Assembly (NCBI GenBank): GCA_026712905.1
Contig: JAPOPM010000112.1
Span: 1 to 47,636 of the forward strand
From: Deltaproteobacteria bacterium
Lineage (GTDB): Bacteria > Desulfobacterota > Binatia > UBA9968 > JAJDTQ01
Length of the DNA: 47,636 bases
Reading direction: 5' to 3'
Shown here: positions 1 through 7,522 of the stretch, piece by piece
Numbering within the stretch: position 1 is the stretch's first letter
Layout of the letters: every line of letters begins with the position of its first letter
Notes under the pieces: generated by a model
The model's database searches: none
What the model saw: the letters and a program-made list of their open reading frames with translations, nothing else
Told to the model about the DNA's origin: nothing
Program-made: the position numbers and the translations under genes

Positions 1-1
1 C

Positions 2-175
2 TTCCGGGAAACCGCCGCCATGGGAACGCTGCTGGTGATCCACCTGGGCGTGGTGGCCGGGCTGTTCCTGACCATCCCCTACAGCAAGTTCGCCCACGCG
101 GTGTACCGCTACGCCGCGCTGATCCAGAACGCCATCGAGGTGCGCGAGGACGAGAGCAAGATCGTGCTGGGGTAA
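2..175 (+). CDS. TcuB-like membrane iron-sulfur protein, C-terminal end only (partial)
   Basis: An open frame enters from the left edge and ends in TAA at 173-175, giving 57 residues. It contains one hydrophobic membrane segment (roughly residues 8-25), followed by a YSKFAHAVYRYAAL stretch and a charged tail. A last transmembrane helix followed by PYxKFxHxxYRxAAL is typical of the C-terminus of TcuB/CitB-type proteins. These carry electrons from the FAD enzyme TcuA during tricarballylate oxidation, or serve related dehydrogenases. The iron-sulfur motifs would lie outside the window, so the assignment rests on this short segment. Other multi-helix cytochrome-b-like subunits remain possible. 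Confidence 0.55.
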   Translation, partial: FRETAAMGTLLVIHLGVVAGLFLTIPYSKFAHAVYRYAALIQNAIEVREDESKIVLG

Positions 176-223
176 CCGTCCGCGGGCCCTTCCCCACCTC
201 ACTTGGATTCCCGCTTTCCCTCC

Positions 224-301
224 GATTCGTCATTCCCGCCACCCCGCCCGATTCGTCATTCCCGCCACCCCGCCCGAACCGTCATTCCCGCCAACCCCCC
301 C
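224..301. repeat. Three tandem 26-bp repeats containing dRS3 half-cores
   Basis: Units start at 224, 250 and 276 and read approximately GATTCGTCATTCCCGCC followed by ACCCCGCCC. The third unit carries GAACC instead of GATTC. Each contains the left half (GTCATTCCCGC) of the 20-bp core found in full at 310-329, so the array looks like tandem amplification of a half-core next to the complete element. Related 24-25 bp spaced GGGAATGAC units occur in inverted orientation on the other side of the element (401-458), making the whole 224-460 stretch an imperfect large palindrome. It fills the gap between the convergent TcuB-like and asparaginase genes. Confidence 0.85.
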
Positions 302-470
302 GAACCGTCATTCCCGCGGAAGCGGGAATCCAGGGGCGGTGGAGGGGCACTGCAGCGGCGTTTCCCCGCCTCACCACCCCTGGATTCCCGCTTTCGCGGG
401 AATGACGGTTCGGGGGGTGGCGGGAATGACGGTTCGGGAGGTTCGCGGGAATGACGAATCGGGGGGGGCG
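302..470. repeat. dRS3-like paired inverted repeat, locus 1
   Basis: Two copies of the core ATTCCC-N8-GGGAAT lie at 310-329 (centre GCGGAAGC) and 384-403 (centre GCTTTCGC). They face each other across about 54 bp that starts CCAGGGGCGG and ends CCACCCCTGG. Each core is itself a perfect hairpin, and the pair forms a larger one. The right side continues with repeated GGGAATGACGG units to about 458. It lies between convergent genes and could act as a bidirectional transcription barrier, but no T-run follows, so a terminator role is only inferred. Confidence 0.85.
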
Positions 471-514
471 ACGTTTGACGCCGCCGCTTTCGCGGAAATG
501 ACGAATTCCGAGGG

Positions 515-1513
515 TCAGTACGTCTCGAACATCCGCTGAATGGCGTCGGGGTCGTCGGTGACACTGAGGGCCAGCGCCAACAGCACCCGCGCCTTCCAGG
601 GTTGTAGGTTGTCGGCGGTAACGACGCCGCGCTCGCGGAGACCGGGGCTGCGGCCGACGCGGCCGGAACCCACGCGGCTGCCGATGCACAGCACCACGCC
701 CTGTTCGCGGGCGCGCGCGAAGGCTTCATCCTGAGCGGGCGTGGGGCGACCCGCGCCGGTGGCGGCGCAGACGATGCCCCTGGCGCCCGCGGCCACGCAG
801 GCATCGATCATGGCGCCGTCCGCCCCCGCGTGCGACACCACCACATCAACCCTGGGCAGCGACTCCAACCCCGACACGTCGAACTCGGTGGCGGTGGTGT
901 GCGGCTTCACGGTGCGGTGGTAGTAACACACACGGCCGTCGCCGTCGGCAAAGCCCAAGGGCCCCAGATCCCGGCCCTGGAACGCCTCCACGCGGTACGT
1001 CGCTGTCTTCGTCAGGTCCCGCGCACCGTAGATGCGGTCGTTCATCACCGCCAGGACGCCCTGGCCGCGGGAACTCGCGTCCGCTGCGACCCGCACCGCG
1101 TTGAACAGGTTCAGGTAGCCGTCCGCGCCAAGCGCCGACGCCGGTCGCATGGACCCCACCAGCACCACCGGCCGGTCGGTCTTGAGAACCAGATTCAGGA
1201 AATAGGCGGTCTCTTCGAGAGTGTTGGTGCCGTGCGTGATGACCGCACCGTCGGCGGTGTCGCGCTCGAAGATCCCTTGCAGCAACCCGGCCAGGTCCAG
1301 CCAGTCCCGATCCACCAGCGCATGGCTCGGCAGCCGCCGGAACGGCACCTGCTCTACCTCGGCGATGCCGGCGAGCTCGGGAACGGCGCCCACCAACTCG
1401 CCGTCGCCGAGCCGCTTGTTGTTCTCGATGTACCAGGCGAGATCCAGCCGGTCGGCGCCGACGGAGTCGATGGTGCCTCCGGTGAGGATCAGAGCGACCT
1501 TGGGATTTGCCAT
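515..1513 (-). CDS. L-asparaginase family protein (asparaginase/glutaminase fold)
   Basis: This 332-residue protein has the full length of a bacterial asparaginase. It carries the first catalytic threonine in the N-terminal GGTIDS motif (Thr14), the second in THGTNT (Thr96), and the supporting lysine in RDLTKT (Lys169). The family hydrolyses L-asparagine, sometimes glutamine, to the acid and ammonia. The catalytic-dyad aspartate usually seen after the second threonine (TDT) is Asn97 here, which may alter activity or substrate. No signal peptide is visible, so a cytoplasmic location is likely. The start ATG follows AAGG at moderate spacing. The gene diverges from the ATPase gene at 1557 with only 43 bp between them and converges on repeat locus 1. 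Confidence 0.88.
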   Translation of the reverse strand: MANPKVALILTGGTIDSVGADRLDLAWYIENNKRLGDGELVGAVPELAGIAEVEQVPFRRLPSHALVDRDWLDLAGLLQGIFERDTADGAVITHGTNTLEETAYFLNLVLKTDRPVVLVGSMRPASALGADGYLNLFNAVRVAADASSRGQGVLAVMNDRIYGARDLTKTATYRVEAFQGRDLGPLGFADGDGRVCYYHRTVKPHTTATEFDVSGLESLPRVDVVVSHAGADGAMIDACVAAGARGIVCAATGAGRPTPAQDEAFARAREQGVVLCIGSRVGSGRVGRSPGLRERGVVTADNLQPWKARVLLALALSVTDDPDAIQRMFETY

Positions 1514-1523
1514 ATGAAACCTT

Positions 1524-1552
1524 GAAAATTGGAAACGGTAAAGCTAATTTTC
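1524..1552. promoter_or_regulatory. Inverted repeat in the divergent asparaginase/ATPase intergenic gap
   Basis: GAAAATT at 1524-1530 is matched by its reverse complement AATTTTC at 1546-1552 with 15 bp between. The 43-bp gap separates two divergent starts, so a shared operator is conceivable. Seven-base AT-rich arms can arise by chance, and no clear -35/-10 pair is visible. Confidence 0.25.
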
Positions 1553-1556
1553 CAGA

Positions 1557-2804
1557 ATGGAGTACCGGCAACGTCACCTTGAAGCCAAAATAACGCGCCT
1601 CCGTCAAGCGGTGCCGGTGATCCTGGTCCTGGGAGCGAGACAGGCTGGCAAGAGCACTCTCCTCTCTCATCTGGCTCCGGACGCCCACCGTGTTGTATTC
1701 GACCCGGTGATCGACGTCAACAATGCACGGGAAGATCCCGAGTTGTTCCTCGACCAGTATCAGCCGCCGCTCATCCTCGACGAGGTTCAGTATGTCCCGG
1801 ACTTGCTCGGAGTCATCAAGCGGCGTGTGGACGAAGACCCCCACCCGGGTCGATACCTGCTCACCGGTTCGCAAAACCTCATGCTGCTCAGCACCGTGAG
1901 CGAAAGCATGGCCGGGCGGGTGGCGGTTCTGGACCTCCCCTTCCTTTCACTGGCCGAGCGCTGTCACGCCGCCGGCACCGCCGGGACGTGGGTCGAAGAC
2001 CTGTTCAAGACCGACGCCATGGACCGGTTGCGAAGCCGGGGCAGACTGGCGCCGCGAGCGAGCGAGCCGACCTTGGCAAGCCGTCTTTGGCGGGGCGGGT
2101 TCCCCGGCCACCTGGACCAGGACGATGCGATCCTGCCCGACCTCTTCGCTTCCTACATGCGCACCTACATCGAACGCGACGTTCGGCGGGTTGCCACCGT
2201 CGAGGACGCGAACTTGTTCTCGCGCTTCGTGGGCCTCTGCGCCGCCCATTCCGGACAGGAAATCAATCACGCCCAGTTGGGGCGCGAACTCGGCATCACG
2301 CACCACACGGCGCAGCGCTGGCTTGCCATCCTGCGCGCGACCTATCAGTGGCTGGAGGTTCCGGCGTTTTCCGGGAACCCTGCCAAACGGATCTCCCAGC
2401 GTCCCAAGGGCTACTTCACGGACACCGGGCTCGCCGCGTGGACCCAACGCATCTCCAGCCCGACGGCGCTGATGTCCAATCCTATCCAAGGCGCGCTGTT
2501 CGAGACCCACGTGGTCCTCGACCTGCTCAAGCAGACGCAGACCATGACCCATCCGCCGCGCGCACATCACTGGCGTGCGCACTCGGGCGCCGAAGTGGAC
2601 CTGCTGCTGGAACGGGACGGAATGTTCGTTGCGGTGGAGGCCAAGAGCAGCGCGCGCGTCACGCGCGCCGACACCCGCGGCATACGCGCGTTCCGGGAGA
2701 CCTATCCCCATCTTGAGCACGGCATCGGCGTGGTAGTGGCGGCCGTGCGCGAGACCGCCCTCGTGGGCGAGGACATCATCGCCGTTCCCTACGACATCGC
2801 CTGA
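1557..2804 (+). CDS. AAA ATPase with DUF4143 domain
   Basis: The 415-residue protein has an N-terminal AAA module: Walker A GARQAGKST (about residues 26-34), Walker B LILDEVQYVP (about 72-81) and a sensor-like LTGSQN (about 101-106). A DUF4143 region follows at about 200-370, ending with GAEVDLLL then VAVEAKSS. That spacing of Asp and Glu-x-Lys resembles a PD-(D/E)XK nuclease core. These ATPases are widespread in accessory regions of bacterial and archaeal genomes, and their physiological role is mostly unknown. DNA repair, toxin-antitoxin or defence roles have been suggested. It stands alone here, divergent from asparaginase and convergent with the first ExeM-like gene. The Shine-Dalgarno sequence is weak. 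Confidence 0.85.
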   Translation: MEYRQRHLEAKITRLRQAVPVILVLGARQAGKSTLLSHLAPDAHRVVFDPVIDVNNAREDPELFLDQYQPPLILDEVQYVPDLLGVIKRRVDEDPHPGRYLLTGSQNLMLLSTVSESMAGRVAVLDLPFLSLAERCHAAGTAGTWVEDLFKTDAMDRLRSRGRLAPRASEPTLASRLWRGGFPGHLDQDDAILPDLFASYMRTYIERDVRRVATVEDANLFSRFVGLCAAHSGQEINHAQLGRELGITHHTAQRWLAILRATYQWLEVPAFSGNPAKRISQRPKGYFTDTGLAAWTQRISSPTALMSNPIQGALFETHVVLDLLKQTQTMTHPPRAHHWRAHSGAEVDLLLERDGMFVAVEAKSSARVTRADTRGIRAFRETYPHLEHGIGVVVAAVRETALVGEDIIAVPYDIA

Positions 2805-2834
2805 GGAGACGGAGCGGACGTCGGGAAAGCGTCG

Positions 2835-4709
2835 TCAAGGCGCCGTGGACCGCTGGGGCAACCGGAGCCGAGCCAGAACTGGATCGTGGTCGCTCGCCCG
2901 CGCCGAGGTCTCCGCGAACTCGGCGTTGACGTGCACGATGTCCACCTCGGCGGACGCACTCAGCGAGGGGCTCACCAGTATGTGGTCCAGGGACTGGGAA
3001 TTGCCCTCGTAAATGTACGTGTAGCGCTCATTGGCGGGAAGCCTCTCGGTCAGATTTTCGAGGGCCCGTCCGAGAATCTTGAGCGGCGAACTGAATTCGA
3101 AGTCGTTGAAGTCGCCAAGCACGACAATTTGGGCATCTCTGTCATCTGCAAGCTGACGGACGACAAACTGTCGTACCGTATGAGCTTGTAGACGGCGTTG
3201 CTCGATCCCTCCGTTGACGTAAGGGGCGTCTTGTAACTCAATCCACGGTTGAACCCATCCAAACATCGGACTGCTTCCATACTTGGAGGTGAAGTGGTTG
3301 TTGACGACTATCACTGGCTCATAGCCGGAACCGTGCAAACTGAAGCGGGCAACCAAAGGTAGGCGGGCTTTGTAGAATGGATTCGCTGGGTCATCTTGCT
3401 GCCGATCAGCGTCGGTTATCGTAGTCAACGTGTTCGGCATGAACTTCACGCGGTCTGGATTGTAGATGAAGGCGACGCGAATGTTGCCACCGGACTGTCC
3501 GCCACTGGTGTCATCGCCGATGAATTCATGATCCACGAAAGAGTAATGGACGTTGCCCAGTTCGGCGATGCGGTCCACCAGCAAACTCAGCGTCTGATCA
3601 GCAGCCGTTACTTCAGAATCGTACGAACCATCGTTGTCCTGGACTTCCTGGAGAGCCACGATATCGGGAAGCCGCAGGTTCTCTACAATCACTTTGGCCA
3701 CGGACTCAAACCGGCCCGTTACCGCGTCCCTGTCTCCATCGGCATCGTTGGGGGCGAGGTTTTGGACATTGAATGATGCGATGGTGAGGTGGCCATCGCG
3801 ACCATTTAGCAGGGTCACCTCTCGTTCTAGACGGGCTCGCACCGGCGTAAACTGCTCCGTTACCAGCAGTCGGTAATAGCCTGATCCGTAACCCATCACC
3901 CCGGTAACATCACCCAGAGAGTCACCCAATTCAACGCTGGGCAGTCTCTGCGGGTAGAGCCCAGAATCTCTCCGGATCTGGATACGCTCTGGGTTGAAAT
4001 CATTGAGGCTGATGTTCAGCGTGCCGCGTTCGCTCAGGCCACTAGGTGATGTTGCACCAGCAAAGACGAAGAGCGCGCTAGGTTTCGAACTCACAGCAAT
4101 GGCATCTCTTACCGTCACCCTCATACCTTCTAGTGCCTCGTAGAAGTCGATACCGTCTTGTTCTGGATCGAATGTGGCAAACCTGTCGTTGTCGATGATC
4201 TCTTTCGGGGGAACACGGCCGCCGACTCCAATAACCACTGGGGCCGGCAGCGGATTGTCACGAGACAACCGTATGAGCGTTGGGCGCACGATTTGTGTAA
4301 AGGTCAGGTTGTTGATTTGGTTAGGCATATGGCGGGGTTGGTACTCTGCAACAGCACCACGTGCGCAGAACTGGTCACCAGCCATTACCGCCCTGCTATT
4401 CTTGGTAGCCTTCCCGGTGAAGACGAAAATGCCGTCAGAGGTCGAGGAATCGCCATCACCCACCGAGTCTTGTAGGTAAAATCCGTTGTCATCAACAGCC
4501 GTCACTATTCCTGCGGTCTTGACGACCTCCCCGAGAAACGGCGACGTGTGACCGGCACCCTGAATCTGTCCTATCGACACCGACTCTGACCCAAGACTTT
4601 TGCATACGGTGAGGAGGCTGCCGGATTCGTCGGCCGCCACCGCTAGCCGGACGATCAGACAAACGAATACGACCGCATAGCTGCCTAGTCGAGCGAAGGT
4701 TGTGGTCAT
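2835..4709 (-). CDS. Secreted ExeM/NucH-like endonuclease/exonuclease/phosphatase protein (copy 1)
   Basis: This 624-residue protein starts at ATG 4709. A GTG ten codons upstream is possible but would precede the signal sequence. Residues about 8-26 form a hydrophobic signal peptide ending near AVAADE. Next comes an OB-like nucleic-acid-binding region (GHTSPFLGEVV...GFYLQDSVGDGD), then an endonuclease/exonuclease/phosphatase domain. The catalytic landmarks are ASFNVQNL, VALQEVQDND, VVNNHFTSK, VLGDFNDF and SDHDP. The family cleaves extracellular DNA or RNA in a metal-dependent way. A clear paralogue lies just upstream at 5180-7093. This copy is noticeably less GC-rich than that paralogue, suggesting a separate origin or different selection rather than recent tandem duplication. 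Confidence 0.9.
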   Translation of the reverse strand: MTTTFARLGSYAVVFVCLIVRLAVAADESGSLLTVCKSLGSESVSIGQIQGAGHTSPFLGEVVKTAGIVTAVDDNGFYLQDSVGDGDSSTSDGIFVFTGKATKNSRAVMAGDQFCARGAVAEYQPRHMPNQINNLTFTQIVRPTLIRLSRDNPLPAPVVIGVGGRVPPKEIIDNDRFATFDPEQDGIDFYEALEGMRVTVRDAIAVSSKPSALFVFAGATSPSGLSERGTLNISLNDFNPERIQIRRDSGLYPQRLPSVELGDSLGDVTGVMGYGSGYYRLLVTEQFTPVRARLEREVTLLNGRDGHLTIASFNVQNLAPNDADGDRDAVTGRFESVAKVIVENLRLPDIVALQEVQDNDGSYDSEVTAADQTLSLLVDRIAELGNVHYSFVDHEFIGDDTSGGQSGGNIRVAFIYNPDRVKFMPNTLTTITDADRQQDDPANPFYKARLPLVARFSLHGSGYEPVIVVNNHFTSKYGSSPMFGWVQPWIELQDAPYVNGGIEQRRLQAHTVRQFVVRQLADDRDAQIVVLGDFNDFEFSSPLKILGRALENLTERLPANERYTYIYEGNSQSLDHILVSPSLSASAEVDIVHVNAEFAETSARASDHDPVLARLRLPQRSTAP

Positions 4710-4757
4710 CGGGGACGTCTCAACGTGAGAACTGCACACACTGGTAGTGCCTATGCC

Positions 4758-4991
4758 CTATTTGATCGTTCCGCCCGACACATAATAGACGGCCCAATCC
4801 CTCGTGCTAGTCCTCGCGCCACCGGGTTCATGGTGGCAACCGCGTGACGCGGCTTCCTCCTTTTCCTTCGCCAGCGCCCCATCATACGTAAGATTCTCGT
4901 AGAGCACCTTACCGTAGGTGTGTCCTTCGACATCCTTCCAGTGCTGTATCCTCGCATATGGATCTCTCGACATCCCGACTCGACACGCCAT
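4758..4991 (-). CDS. Small GIY-YIG-like hypothetical protein
   Basis: This 77-residue protein begins at the second of two consecutive ATGs, which sits 6 bp after a strong AAGGAGG site (4998-5004). The sequence begins with CRVGMSRDPYARIQHWK, continues with NLTYDGALAKEKEEAA, and has a late GCHHEPGGA stretch. The layout of a YxVG strand, an arginine-containing helix and an Ala/Glu-rich helix recalls minimal GIY-YIG-type proteins. Catalytic residues cannot be confirmed. It lies between the two ExeM-like nuclease genes on the same strand, 48 bp upstream of copy 1, so co-transcription is plausible. The surrounding DNA is AT-richer than the rest of the window, as in acquired genes. Function unknown. 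Confidence 0.6.
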   Translation of the reverse strand: MACRVGMSRDPYARIQHWKDVEGHTYGKVLYENLTYDGALAKEKEEAASRGCHHEPGGARTSTRDWAVYYVSGGTIK

Positions 4992-4994
4992 CAT

Positions 4995-5179
4995 CTGCCT
5001 CCTTGTCAGTACGGCTACACCATACTAAGCCTCAATTGATATTGGGCTATCCTTTTGAAATTGATTTGTCAATATAAAATAGGTCTAACTGTCAAATATT
5101 TCTGTAAATGGAAACTCTCCGCGCCGGCTCGAAGAGTTTGCTCGAACAATCCCTGATCTTCTCTCCGACCCCGGCCACG
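4995..5179. other. AT-rich intergenic stretch upstream of the small GIY-YIG-like gene
   Basis: This 185-bp gap is much more AT-rich than its surroundings. Read on the minus strand it holds two TTGACA hexamers (near 5092 and 5069) and the TATATT string between them, plus the AAGGAGG site of the small gene. No pair gives a clean 17-bp spaced -35/-10, so a promoter serving the small gene and the nuclease behind it is likely but not resolved. Confidence 0.35.
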
Positions 5180-7093
5180 CTATGGTAGCCTACGCAGTAG
5201 CTTCACCCGCACCACGATCGGGTCGTGGTCGCTCGCCCGCGCCGCGGTTTCCGCGAACTCGGCGTTGACGTGGACGATGTCCACCTCGGCGGAGACGCTG
5301 AGGGAGGGGCTCACCAGGATGTGGTCCAGGGACTGGGCGTTGCCCTCGAAGATGTAGGTGTAGCGCTCGACCGGTGGCAGCGTTTGGGTGAGGTTCCGGA
5401 GATTGCGTTCAAGGACGCGGAGCGGGGAGACGAACGCGAACTCGTTGAAGTCGCCGAGCACGACGATGGCGGCGTCGCGTTGTGCCGCGAGACGCCGGGC
5501 GACGAATGCCCGCACGGCCTCGGCCTGCCTCCGGCGGTTGCCCACGCCGCCGTTGACCGCCGGCTCTTCCTGGCGCTTCGTGAAGGGCTGCACCTCCCCG
5601 AACAGCGGGCTGCTGCCCCGTTTGGAATTGAAGTGGTTGTTGACCACGGTGACGGGAGCACCCCCCTGCGCGCGAGGCCGGAAGGACGCCACCAGCGGCA
5701 GGCGGCCGTTGAAGAACGGGTTCCGCGGGTTGGTGCGCTGGTCGGCCGGGCCCGTGACCGTGGCCACCGAGCCGGGGACGAGCTCCACCCGCGCCGGGTT
5801 GTAGAGGAAGGCCACGCGGATGTTGCCGCCGGGCTGGCCGCCGCTGGTGTCGTCGCCGATGAACGGGTGGTCGATGAAGCGGTAGCGCACCGGCCCCAGG
5901 GCGGCGAGGCGGTCCACGAGCAGGCGCAGCGTGGCGCCGGCGGCCTTGACCCCGGTCTTGGCGGAGCCGTCGTTGTCCTGGATCTCCTGGAGCGCCACGA
6001 TGTCCGGGTGGCGGAGATTACGCGCGATGACGGACGCCACGGCGTCGAACCGGCCGCTTGCCACGTCCGTGTCCCCGTCGGCGTCGTTGGGGTCGAGGTT
6101 GAGCACGTTGAAGGTGGCGATGGTGAGGTGCTCGTCGCCGGCCCGCAAGGATGTCGTCTCGGGCCTCAGCCGGCCCCGCGTGGGTTTGAACCTTTCGGTG
6201 AAACGCACCTCGTAGTTGCCGAAGCCGTAGCTCACCACGCCGGTGACGTCGCCCAGGGAGTCGCCCACCTGCACGTGCGGCGTCGCCACGGGGCTGAGTC
6301 CGAAGTCGTCGTCGATCTGGATGCGTTCGGGGTTGAAATCATCGGGGCGCAGCGTGAGGGTGCCGCGCGCACTCAGGCCCGACGGCGCCGTGCCGCGGGC
6401 GCGCACGAAGATCTCGCCGAAACGGCTGGTAGGGCTCACGGCCACCGCGTCCCTGACGGTAACGCGCATGCCTTCGAGGGCCTCGTAGAAATCGATGCCG
6501 TCTTCTCCGGGGTCGAAGACCGCGAACCCGTCGTTGTCGATGACCTTTCCGGGCGGGACGCGTCCTCCGGACCCCAGCACCACCGGGGCGGGCAGCCTGT
6601 TGCCGCGGGACAAGCGCGTGAGCCGCGGGCGCGTGATCTGCGTGACGGTGAGGTTGCGCGTAGCCGCGCCGCCGGGCTGGAACTCCGCGACCACACCGCG
6701 CACGCGCAGCCGGTCCCCCATGGCGGCGGCCGGAGCCCTTCGCGTGAAGACGAATATGCCGTCCGAGGTATCGGGGTCGCCGTCCCCCGCCGGGTCCTGC
6801 AGGTAGAAACCGTCCGTGTCCACGGCGGTCACGATGCCCGTGGTGGTGACGCGCCGTCCGCGAAAGGGCGAGATGTGGCCGCGCCCCTGGACCCGCCCGA
6901 TGGGGGTCGGGCCGTCGCCCTGTGCGACGCGTAACTCACGGACCGAACCCACGGCACCGGATGGATGGCTATTCGTCGCGGGACTGGCCGCCGGCGCCAC
7001 GCTCGCGGCCAGCGTCACGACGAGCAGCGTCCCGACCGCCGCGAGCCACTCCAGTGACGGCACCGAAATGGAACGTTTCACACGGTATTCCAT
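5180..7093 (-). CDS. Secreted ExeM/NucH-like endonuclease/exonuclease/phosphatase protein (copy 2)
   Basis: This 637-residue protein begins with a basic stretch and hydrophobic signal segment (about residues 17-37, then APAASPAT). An OB-like domain follows (GHISPFRGRRV...GFYLQDPAGDGD, about 65-130). The C-terminal endonuclease/exonuclease/phosphatase domain (about 320-630) has ATFNVLNLDPND, VALQEIQDND, VVNNHFNSKRG, VLGDFNEF and SDHDP. These match the metal- and phosphate-binding positions of the DNase I/ExeM superfamily. The predicted role is extracellular nucleic-acid degradation for nutrient scavenging or biofilm remodelling. It is collinear with copy 1 along its whole length but strongly GC-biased, like the rest of the window. 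No convincing ribosome site precedes the ATG, so the exact start is uncertain. Confidence 0.9.
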   Translation of the reverse strand: MEYRVKRSISVPSLEWLAAVGTLLVVTLAASVAPAASPATNSHPSGAVGSVRELRVAQGDGPTPIGRVQGRGHISPFRGRRVTTTGIVTAVDTDGFYLQDPAGDGDPDTSDGIFVFTRRAPAAAMGDRLRVRGVVAEFQPGGAATRNLTVTQITRPRLTRLSRGNRLPAPVVLGSGGRVPPGKVIDNDGFAVFDPGEDGIDFYEALEGMRVTVRDAVAVSPTSRFGEIFVRARGTAPSGLSARGTLTLRPDDFNPERIQIDDDFGLSPVATPHVQVGDSLGDVTGVVSYGFGNYEVRFTERFKPTRGRLRPETTSLRAGDEHLTIATFNVLNLDPNDADGDTDVASGRFDAVASVIARNLRHPDIVALQEIQDNDGSAKTGVKAAGATLRLLVDRLAALGPVRYRFIDHPFIGDDTSGGQPGGNIRVAFLYNPARVELVPGSVATVTGPADQRTNPRNPFFNGRLPLVASFRPRAQGGAPVTVVNNHFNSKRGSSPLFGEVQPFTKRQEEPAVNGGVGNRRRQAEAVRAFVARRLAAQRDAAIVVLGDFNEFAFVSPLRVLERNLRNLTQTLPPVERYTYIFEGNAQSLDHILVSPSLSVSAEVDIVHVNAEFAETAARASDHDPIVVRVKLLRRLP

Positions 7094-7138
7094 GCCGACA
7101 ACTTAGTAACAGGGTGGATGCAGTGCCTCAAACCCCCG

Positions 7139-7246
7139 AGTCGTCATTCCCGCGGAAGCGGGAATCCAGGGGTGGCGAGGCGGGGAAACGCCCCTGTAGT
7201 GCCCCACCACCGCCCCTGGATTCCCGCTTCCGCGGGAATGACGACT
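7139..7246. repeat. dRS3-like paired inverted repeat, locus 2
   Basis: Perfect 20-bp cores ATTCCCGCGGAAGCGGGAAT (7146-7165) and its complement (7220-7239) are separated by 54 bp beginning CCAGGGGTGGCGAGG and ending CCGCCCCTGG. Outer flanks CCCCCGAGTCGTC and GACGACTCGGGGG extend the palindrome to about 107 bp. It lies in the divergent gap between the second ExeM-like nuclease and the kinase-like gene. Confidence 0.88.
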
Positions 7247-7506
7247 CGGGGGGCTCTGCCTGATGCGCCTTGACACAGCCTTGTTTCGCGAATGACATTC
7301 GGACAGTTCGCGGGATGCGATACTGACGGTTGCCTCGCCCGTTTGATTCGCGCGACAGATACGCATCGTGCGAATTGGCCCTTGTCAGCGTCCCGCTGCG
7401 GACGCCGCCGGCACCCTGCCCCGCCATTTCTTCGTTGCCTATTCCCCTTACCGGCAGTATGCTGAGAGTGGGAGGTCAAGAATGGTCTGGTATCGCGCCC
7501 CTTTCG
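7247..7506. other. Non-coding gap with a degenerate repeat half-site
   Basis: After repeat locus 2, positions about 7269-7303 hold CTTGACACAGCCTTGTTTCGC followed by GAATGACATT. This is a degraded version of the half-site (TTTTGACACAGCCTGTTCCGCGG...) found beside other copies. From about 7310 to 7506 I see no gene; this part is presumably the promoter region and leader of the gene at 7523. Confidence 0.5.
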
Positions 7507-7522
7507 GAAAGGAGGGTTCGTC

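Noticed and set aside
310-403. dRS3-like hairpins as rho-independent terminators
   Set aside because: The stems are strong, but no T-run follows on either strand at any of the loci, and several copies lie upstream of genes rather than downstream.
5225-6934. Long open frame (over 560 codons) on the plus strand opposite the second ExeM-like gene
   Set aside because: It is low-complexity (Val/Gly/Arg/His-rich), has no recognisable domain, and mirrors a well-supported gene on the other strand. High GC at third codon positions readily creates such antisense frames.
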